Assembly (NCBI RefSeq): GCF_000300335.1
Contig: NZ_AMRM01000003.1
Span: forward strand, 1 to 64,000
Direction: 5' to 3'
Source of the DNA: Nitratireductor pacificus pht-3B
Lineage (GTDB): Bacteria; Pseudomonadota; Alphaproteobacteria; Rhizobiales; Rhizobiaceae
DNA length: 64,000 nt
Positions 58,084 through 64,000 of this stretch are shown here, piece after piece; position 1 is the first letter of the stretch, and every line of letters starts with the position of its first letter. The notes below the pieces were generated by a model, which had not been told where the DNA came from, ran no database searches, and saw only the letters and a program-made list of their open reading frames with translations. The position numbers and the translations under genes are program-made.

Positions 58084-59198
58084 ATCTCGTCTTCCACCGC
58101 AGGTCGCGCCGGCAACGGGTAGGCCCCACGCGCGGCGCGCCAATGCGCGCAGGCAAAGCCCAGAACCACCAGCGCCATGCCCTGATGCAGAAGGGCGAAA
58201 CCGAAGGGCACGACCATCAGCAGCGTGACGATCCCGACCGCCGCCTGCAGCACGACAAGCAGGGCCAGCAGGATGCTGCGGCGCGCATGCGGCGACCCGG
58301 GTTCGGCGCGCAGCACGCAGACGGCGTGCCAGACGGCCAGCACCAGCAGCACATAGGCGCCGAGCCGGTGGACGAACTGCACCGTCTTCGGGTTCTCGAA
58401 GAGATTGATCAGCGCGGGCTGCTGGACGAACAGGCCGCCGGGCACCAGCGCGCCGTCCATCAGCGGCCAGGTGTTGAAGGTCATACCGGCGCGCAAGCCG
58501 GCGACGAGCCCGCCCAGATAGATCTGGAACAGGATGGCGATCACCAGCCAGCCGGCGAAGCGTCGCGTGCCGTTTTGCGCCGCGCCCGTGGTGTGCGGGG
58601 CCAGCCCGCGCGCCACCAGCATCGTCGCGGCGAAGATCAGGCAGGCGATGGTCAGATGGGTGGCCAGACGATACTGGCTGACATCGACCCGGTCGACCAG
58701 GCCGGACGCGACCATCCACCAGCCGACCGCCCCCTGCAGCCCGCCGAGCGCCAGGATTCCCAGAAGCTTGGGTTTCAGATGGCCCTCGAGCCGTCCCGAC
58801 AGCCAGAAGAAGGCGAGCGGCAGGGCGAAGACGAAGCCGACGCTGCGCGCCAGAAGACGGTGTCCCCACTCCCACCAGAAAATGGTCTTGAACTCGGCGA
58901 GGCTCATGCCCTTGTTGATCAGCTGGTACTCGGGAATCTGCCGGTATTTGGCGAATTCCTCCTGCCATTCCGCCTCGCCGATCGGCGGAACGATGCCGTG
59001 GATCGGCTTCCATTCGGTGATCGACAGGCCGGATTCGGTCAGCCGCGTGGCGCCGCCGACGAGCACGAGCGCGAACAGCACCAGAAGCACGCCATACAGC
59101 CAGAACCGCACGAGCCTACGGTTGCGCAGCAGGGTTTCCTGCGTGGTTTGCCCGAACGCGGCACTGGAAGCGGAGATATCCAAGGTGGCAGCCATCAT
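58077..59198 (-). CDS. ctaA: Heme A synthase (COX15/CtaA)
   Basis: About 373 residues; MM at the start. Eight helices in two four-helix halves. Conserved: [25 protein letters not shown] (about 45-70), [20 protein letters not shown] (His at 110), [15 protein letters not shown] (His 185), [18 protein letters not shown], and [14 protein letters not shown] (His). Converts heme O to heme A for the aa3 oxidase. Overlaps the APH-like gene by 7 bp at the 3' ends (convergent). Confidence 0.96.
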   Translation of the reverse strand: MMAATLDISASSAAFGQTTQETLLRNRRLVRFWLYGVLLVLFALVLVGGATRLTESGLSITEWKPIHGIVPPIGEAEWQEEFAKYRQIPEYQLINKGMSLAEFKTIFWWEWGHRLLARSVGFVFALPLAFFWLSGRLEGHLKPKLLGILALGGLQGAVGWWMVASGLVDRVDVSQYRLATHLTIACLIFAATMLVARGLAPHTTGAAQNGTRRFAGWLVIAILFQIYLGGLVAGLRAGMTFNTWPLMDGALVPGGLFVQQPALINLFENPKTVQFVHRLGAYVLLVLAVWHAVCVLRAEPGSPHARRSILLALLVVLQAAVGIVTLLMVVPFGFALLHQGMALVVLGFACAHWRAARGAYPLPARPAVEDEIY

Positions 59199-59343
59199 TG
59201 TTGAGGGAATGCCCGTTCCTGAACCAAAGCCCGGCCCGTTGCAAGCCGAACCGCCTGCCGCGCGACAAGCCGTCGCGCCGGCCATGACGCGGCGTTGCAT
59301 CCCGCCGCCCGGGCTTCTATGAAGCAGCGGAAAGGTGGTTCCC

Positions 59344-59559
59344 ATGCCTGTACGCCTCAGAAAATTCATCGGCATGCTCGCCCTGCTGGCGCTCGTGGCC
59401 ATTTACGCGATCCTGTCGACCGCGATCGCCGTCGCGCAGCTTGCCGAATCCGGCCCGCTCGTGCACCTCGCCTATTTCTTCTTCACCGGCCTCCTGTGGG
59501 TCCTGCCCGCCATGGTCGTCATCCGCTGGATGATCGGCCGGCCGGACAACCAGGGCTGA
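59344..59559 (+). CDS. DUF2842 family small membrane protein
   Basis: 71 residues from ATG 59344 (an upstream GTG at 59335 is less likely). Two helices: [23 protein letters not shown] and [25 protein letters not shown], with PVRLRKFIG before and GRPDNQ after. Typical DUF2842; widespread in alphaproteobacteria next to ctaA. Function unknown, possibly linked to oxidase assembly by context. Confidence 0.92.
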   Translation: MPVRLRKFIGMLALLALVAIYAILSTAIAVAQLAESGPLVHLAYFFFTGLLWVLPAMVVIRWMIGRPDNQG

Positions 59560-59670
59560 GCCGCCCGTCGGCGCAATGTTCGCGCCGGCGTCGATCATTC
59601 CTTCACCTTTTGCCGCTATCGTGGCCGCAACGCTGTCATTCAGGGGCCGCAACAGCGCTGCGTCATCGCG

Positions 59671-60855
59671 ATGAATTCCGCCAGTTCCCACGCCGAGATC
59701 CAGGACCCGGCCGCGCATGCGGGCGGCGCGCCGACGCTGACCGTCAGCAGCGCCGATCCGACCGCCCGGGCGCAGTATCGAGAGGACTGCCGCACCGCGC
59801 ATTTCATGCCGGCGCAAAGCCCGGACTGGATCGACGCTTGGGCGGAGCATGCCTCGAACGCCTGCATCATCGTCCGCCTGTCGGACGGCGAGCGGCATCT
59901 CCTCAGCCTCGCTCTGGAAATCGCCGCCCACGGGCCGCTGCGCATCGCCCGCTTCATCGGAGACAGGCACGCCAACGGCAATTTCCCGGCCACGGAGCGC
60001 AGTCTCGGCGGGCCCCTCCCACCGCAATTGATGACGGCGCTCCTGGAGGGACTTCGCCGGCAACGTCCCGACATCGACCTGCTCGCCCTCGAGCGTCAGG
60101 TCCATGCGATCGACGGTGCGCAGAACCCGCTGCTTGCCTGGCCCGGCACGCCGAGCCCGAATGTGGCGCTGGCCGTCGATCTTGCCGGCGGGTTCGAGGC
60201 GGTGCTCGGCCGCGCCAGCGGCAAGCGCAAGCGCAAGCAGCACCGCGCCCAGGCGCGCAAGCTCGAAGCTGCCGGCGGCCACCGCCGCCTGCGGGCCACA
60301 TCACGGGCCGAAACCGATGCCATGCTCGACGCCTTCTTCGCCATGAAGCGGCACCGCTTCGCCAAGATGGGCATTCGCGACGTCTTCGCCGCAGAATCCG
60401 TGCAGCAGGCCTTCCGCACGCTGTTCGGCGACGCCGTCCGGGCGGAGGAGCCCGCCTTCGTGATGCACGGGCTTGAAGTCGGCGGCCGGCTGCGTGCCGT
60501 GACCGGGTCGAGCCGCACCGCAACCCGGATGATCTGCGAGTTCAGCTCGATCACCGAGGATGAACTGAGCGATATCAGCCCCGGCGCTTTTCTGTTCTTC
60601 GAGAACATCGAGGAGGCCTGCGGCGACGGGCTTCAGGTCTACGATTTCAGCGTCGGGGACGAGTATTACAAGCGCCTATGGTGCGATCTGGAAACCGTCC
60701 AGTTCGACACCTTCGTGCCGCTGACCGCCAGAGGCCGTTTGCTGGCTCTGAGCCGCTCCGGCCTCGCCCACGCCAAGCGGCGGATCAACGGCAATCCGCG
60801 CCTGTGGAGCGCTGCCAAATGGCTGCGCCGCAAGCTGGCCTTCCTGCGCGGCTGA
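59671..60855 (+). CDS. GNAT/BioF2-like acetyltransferase, probably for polysaccharide synthesis
   Basis: 394 residues. The central-C part matches the BioF2-like (Acetyltransf_6) FemAB-related fold: KRKRKQHRAQARKLEAAGG, FFAMKRHRFAKMGIRDVFAAESVQQAF, VTGSSRTATRMICEFSSI and the end motif LQVYDFSVGDEYYKRLWCDLETVQF at about 330-355. Relatives such as CelD occur in cellulose and exopolysaccharide loci. It probably acylates a sugar or lipid precursor. It opens the locus on the plus strand, with the Wzz-like gene convergent 28 bp on. Confidence 0.83.
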   Translation: MNSASSHAEIQDPAAHAGGAPTLTVSSADPTARAQYREDCRTAHFMPAQSPDWIDAWAEHASNACIIVRLSDGERHLLSLALEIAAHGPLRIARFIGDRHANGNFPATERSLGGPLPPQLMTALLEGLRRQRPDIDLLALERQVHAIDGAQNPLLAWPGTPSPNVALAVDLAGGFEAVLGRASGKRKRKQHRAQARKLEAAGGHRRLRATSRAETDAMLDAFFAMKRHRFAKMGIRDVFAAESVQQAFRTLFGDAVRAEEPAFVMHGLEVGGRLRAVTGSSRTATRMICEFSSITEDELSDISPGAFLFFENIEEACGDGLQVYDFSVGDEYYKRLWCDLETVQFDTFVPLTARGRLLALSRSGLAHAKRRINGNPRLWSAAKWLRRKLAFLRG

Positions 60856-60883
60856 GCACGAGCACCGCCGCGAGCCGGCCGCC

Positions 60884-63043
60884 TCAGGCCGCGTCGCGGC
60901 CGGGCGGATAGGCCTTGCCGGCAGGGGTCACCAGGATCGGCGCGTGAATGCCCGCCTCGCGCAGCTGTTCTGCCGTATCGGCGGCGATCTCCCCTTCCCG
61001 CGGATCGATCATGCTCACCAGCACCTCGGTGTCGGCGGCCAGCAGCCGGCCGATGGCGCCGGCATCCGCCGGCCCGCACTCGACCACCACCACGTCATAG
61101 GCGGCGGTCAGCGATTCCATGATGATCGGCAGCCGGTCCGCAGCCCGCATGGCGCGCGCCGGATCGGCGGTGCCGACCGGGATGATGTGGCAGTCGGAGA
61201 ACAGATCGGCGTGGATGATTTCGGCGAACTGCGCCTGCGAGGCCAGCAGGTTGGTGATGCCCGTATAGGCGACGCTCTCCAGCATCGGCAACGACGCGGC
61301 GCCCGACGCCGTCAGGTCGAGAAGCACGACGCGCAGGCCGGAATCCGCGACATCGCGCGCCACGAGAACCGAGGCGGCCGCCGCCTCGTCGCCTTCCGGC
61401 GAAATGAACAATGCGCGCGTCGCGCCGCCCGAAACGAGTTTCTCGGAGGCCTGCTCGACACCGATCTCGCCGAACTGCGGCTCCCACGCCGTATCGGCGG
61501 CATCGGGCTCATAGGATGGCGCGGCTGCAGCCAATCCATGCACCGTCCGGGATGCGGAGGACGGAAGCCGGCTTTCCGCCGCGTCGTCGAAGGCCGGTTT
61601 GGGTTCTGGTGCCGCCGGGCTTGCCACCGGCTGCATCGTGTCCACCGCGGGACGCATGGCGCGGCCGCTGAACAATTCCTGCAGGAGCGTGATGATGGCC
61701 ATGATCAGCAGCGAGGCGACGAAGGCCGCCGCTGTGATGGGAACGATTTTGGGGAAGTAAGGCTCGCTCGGCGTGATCGCGCGCGAGAAGATGCGCACAT
61801 CGGCCGGCAGATAGTTGCGGTCGCTGCGCGAGGCAGCCTCGCGATAGCGGGTCAGGTAGGATTCCAGGAGTTCGCGCTGGGCGGTCGCCTCCCGCTCGAG
61901 CGCCCGCAGCTCCACCTGCTCCTCTTCGGCGCGGCCCGAGGCCACCTTCAGCTGGTTGAGTTCGCTGGTCAGGTCCGCCTCGCGCCGGCGCGCCGTATCG
62001 GCTTCTGATTCCAGGCCGGACAGCACCTTGCCGGCCTCGGCGCGGATCTGGCCGCTGATGTCCGTGAGCTGCGACTGCAGGGCGCGGATGCGCGGATGAT
62101 TGCCGAGCAGGGTGGTGGAAAGATCGGCGATCTGCGTCTGGAGTTCCAGCTGCCGCTCGCGCAGACGCTGGATGAGGGGCGACGCCATCACTTCCGGCTG
62201 GTTCTCGATCGCGGCACCGTCGCGCAGGGCCGCGCGCAGCGCCTCCGCCTGGACCTCGGCAGCCGAGCGGTTGGCGCGCATCCGCGACAGCTCGCTGGAC
62301 AGCTCGGACAATTGCTGCGTCGCCAGAACCGTGTTGTTCTGGCCCAGCAGGAGATCGGATTTCGCCCGATACTCCGCAACGCGCGCCTCGGCCTCCTTGA
62401 CCCGCTCCCGCAGGTCCTCGATCTCCGGCTCCAGCCAGTCGGTCGCGCTCGTGTTGGACAGCAGCTTCGCGTCGCTCTGTACCGCCACATAGGCGTCGGC
62501 CACGGCGTTGGCCACCTGGGCCGCCAGCGCCGAGTCCTCCGACGAGAACTCGATCACGATGACGCGCGAGTTCTCGACCCGGTAGACGGTGAGATGCTCG
62601 CGGAAGGCGGTCAGCACGCGCTCATCGACGGGCGCCTCCGGCGGCGTGCTCTTCAGGCCGACCAGGACCATCAGCCGGTCGACGAGCGAGCCGCCGCCGC
62701 CCGAAAACTCGGCGCGCTCGCCGAGCTGAAGCGCGCCGGCCACCTGGCTCAGGATCTCCGTCGAGCTGATCAGCTGGACCTGGCTCGTCACCCCTTCCCC
62801 GTCGAGGATGGGGCGGTCGCCGTCCACCGTCCCTTGCGGACGGGTGTAGATGGATTCGCGCGTCTCGATCAGAAGCCGCGTCTCGGCGCGGTACTGCGGC
62901 GTCGCCATGAAGGCCACCGCGAAGACGATGCCGGTGATGACCAGGGCCGCAAGGAGGATCCGCGGCCATTTGCGCCGGAACCCCGCGAAAAGCCGCGCCA
63001 GGTCGACATCGACGTCCCCGGCTGCAATTTGACCGCTGTTCAT
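60884..63043 (-). CDS. Wzz/ExoP-like polysaccharide chain-length protein with degenerate kinase domain
   Basis: 719 residues from ATG 63043 (GGAG nearby). Wzz domain with TM1 (RILLAALVITGIVFAVAFMATPQYRAETRLLIETRE, about 28-60), a long periplasmic coiled-coil (about 170-410), the second helix preceded by SEPYFPKIVPITAAAF (about 430-465), then a Pro/Ala linker and a BY-kinase-like domain. The P-loop reads SPEGDEAAAASV with no GK(S/T), and the Walker B is VVVVECGP. The C-terminus has one Tyr and no Tyr cluster. So kinase activity is unlikely. It probably sets chain length. Confidence 0.9.
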   Translation of the reverse strand: MNSGQIAAGDVDVDLARLFAGFRRKWPRILLAALVITGIVFAVAFMATPQYRAETRLLIETRESIYTRPQGTVDGDRPILDGEGVTSQVQLISSTEILSQVAGALQLGERAEFSGGGGSLVDRLMVLVGLKSTPPEAPVDERVLTAFREHLTVYRVENSRVIVIEFSSEDSALAAQVANAVADAYVAVQSDAKLLSNTSATDWLEPEIEDLRERVKEAEARVAEYRAKSDLLLGQNNTVLATQQLSELSSELSRMRANRSAAEVQAEALRAALRDGAAIENQPEVMASPLIQRLRERQLELQTQIADLSTTLLGNHPRIRALQSQLTDISGQIRAEAGKVLSGLESEADTARRREADLTSELNQLKVASGRAEEEQVELRALEREATAQRELLESYLTRYREAASRSDRNYLPADVRIFSRAITPSEPYFPKIVPITAAAFVASLLIMAIITLLQELFSGRAMRPAVDTMQPVASPAAPEPKPAFDDAAESRLPSSASRTVHGLAAAAPSYEPDAADTAWEPQFGEIGVEQASEKLVSGGATRALFISPEGDEAAAASVLVARDVADSGLRVVLLDLTASGAASLPMLESVAYTGITNLLASQAQFAEIIHADLFSDCHIIPVGTADPARAMRAADRLPIIMESLTAAYDVVVVECGPADAGAIGRLLAADTEVLVSMIDPREGEIAADTAEQLREAGIHAPILVTPAGKAYPPGRDAA

Positions 63044-63252
63044 ACGTCCCACTCCAACATCTCGTGCCGGCAGGGTAAATATCTATGGTAACCATGCCGT
63101 TAAGATGCGCGCTTTCGCGAGCAGCCCGGCGAGGGTTCGCGTTATGAGCGCATAATCGCCGGCTTTACCCGACATTAACCCTAACGGAACGATAAGGAGA
63201 GCGTGGCGCCCCGCTTGCGGGCGCGGATGACGCCAGAGGTTCGCAGTTGGCC

Positions 63253-63816
63253 ATGAAGAAACGCATCCCCCTTTTGCCCGCGTTGATCGCGGCCGCGGCC
63301 GTGGCCGGCTGTTCCGGTTATCGCCCCGCCCCGGCGGCGTTTCATGAGGCGCTCTATCAGCCGTATGTGCTGGATGCGGGCGACAATCTGCGCGTCACGG
63401 TCTTCGATCAGGAGAACCTGACCAACACCTACAGCGTCGATCAGGCCGGCTACATCGCCTTTCCGCTGATCGGATCGGTTCCCGCGCGCGGCAAGACGTC
63501 CAAGCAGATCGAGACCGATATCGCCTCCGCCCTGCGCCAGGGCTATCTGCGCGATCCCGATGTGACGGTGGAGATCGACCGCTACCGGCCGATCTTCATC
63601 ATGGGTGAGGTCGGCGCTCCGGGACAATATTCCTATGTACCGGGCATGACCGTCCAGAAGGCGGTGGCCGCCGCCGGCGGCTTCAGCCCGCGCGCCAACC
63701 AGGGCACGGTCGACATCACGCGCGGCATAAACGGCAAGGTGCTGACGGGGCGTGTCGTCACGTCGGATCCCCTGCTCCCGGGCGATACGGTCTATGTGCG
63801 CGAACGCCTGTTCTGA
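63253..63816 (+). CDS. Polysaccharide export lipoprotein (Wza-like)
   Basis: 187 residues from ATG 63253. Lipoprotein signal with lipobox VAGC at about 20. Poly_export domain: LDAGDNLRVTVFDQENLTNTYSVDQAGYIAFPLIGSVPARG (about 42-85) and the SLBB-type FIMGEVGAPGQYSYVPGMTVQKAVAAAGGFSPRAN (about 115-150). Much shorter than E. coli Wza, like other rhizobial exporters (ExoF-type). Divergent from the Wzz-like gene with a 209-bp gap that must hold both promoters. Confidence 0.93.
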   Translation: MKKRIPLLPALIAAAAVAGCSGYRPAPAAFHEALYQPYVLDAGDNLRVTVFDQENLTNTYSVDQAGYIAFPLIGSVPARGKTSKQIETDIASALRQGYLRDPDVTVEIDRYRPIFIMGEVGAPGQYSYVPGMTVQKAVAAAGGFSPRANQGTVDITRGINGKVLTGRVVTSDPLLPGDTVYVRERLF

Positions 63817-63843
63817 TTTATCCCGTCCCTTCGGAACCCTCGC

Positions 63844-64000
63844 ATGCAGGTAAAGCGGAAGCTGCGCATCGTTCACTGCTTCCGCTCGCCCGTCGGCGGC
63901 ATCTTCCGCCATGTCCGAGATCTGTGCGACGCGCAGATGGCGGACGGCCACGCGGTCGGCATCGTCTGCGATTCGACAACCGGCGGGGATTTCGAAGCAC
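63844..64000 (+). CDS. Glycosyltransferase (GT4-type), N-terminal part
   Basis: Partial, 52 codons to the window edge from ATG 63844. The N-terminus fits a GT-B family 4 glycosyltransferase: LRIVHCFRSPVGGIFRHVRDLCDAQMADGHAVGIVCD has the GGIxRHV donor-domain loop and the conserved VGIVC strand (given here only as position 7-45). Start 28 bp after the export gene, so it probably belongs to the exopolysaccharide operon. Confidence 0.75.
   Translation, partial: MQVKRKLRIVHCFRSPVGGIFRHVRDLCDAQMADGHAVGIVCDSTTGGDFEA

Overview
The window is a GC-rich alphaproteobacterial chromosome segment, almost certainly of the order Hyphomicrobiales (Rhizobiales). Support for this: the nuoA-N, birA, rnj, mce, DUF1467, proS, lolC, lolD gene order; a ProRS without the editing insert; NuoE with a C-terminal helix-hairpin-helix tail; an alphaproteobacterial GAAC-N7-GAAC SOS box; a single-NBD CUT2 sugar transporter; and interspersed palindromes of the type scattered through rhizobial genomes. 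I cannot name the genus.

Layout. 1-2042 is the end of an integrated element: the 3' end of a nonapeptide-repeat protein with a phage-type C-terminal domain, a small ORF, and a tyrosine integrase whose start lies 158 bp from the 3' end of tRNA-Leu(GAG), the likely attachment site. From 2351 the core chromosome starts with lipB and ggt. A short intergenic region after ggt holds a 28-codon membrane peptide gene on the minus strand under a promoter with a perfect LexA box. Next comes a long minus-strand series: lolD, lolC, proS, an sRNA locus and repeats on the opposite strand, DUF1467, mce, rnj, birA and the 14-gene complex I operon nuoA-N. Between nuoC and nuoD sits a foreign-looking four-helix-bundle gene flanked by inverted 28-bp arrays of a heptamer.

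From 28342 a plus-strand AlkX/YcaQ-type glycosylase is followed by an AT-rich stretch and a TadE/TadG pair, a small membrane protein, tRNA-Asp and tRNA-Val. 33479-41222 is a compact seven-gene minus-strand operon: ROK regulator, M20 hydrolase, two paralogous sugar-type binding proteins, a CUT2 permease, a YhfX-type PLP enzyme and an ABC ATPase. A palindrome over the start of the ROK gene is its likely operator. A substrate cannot be assigned, and this is the best candidate here for an undescribed uptake and catabolism pathway. PhoD and an HD hydrolase run the other way.

43764-50627 holds the proteostasis and housekeeping set HU, Lon, ClpX, ClpP and MetY, the last with a pseudoknot leader resembling SAM-II. 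Then follow a CoA-binding protein, two paralogous small secreted four-cysteine proteins, an enoyl-CoA hydratase relative, a PaaI thioesterase, rplM-rpsI, agmatinase, argC, an APH-like kinase, heme A synthase and DUF2842. The window ends in the start of an exopolysaccharide locus: a GNAT/BioF2-type enzyme, a Wzz/ExoP-like protein with a degenerate kinase domain, a Wza-like lipoprotein and the start of a glycosyltransferase.
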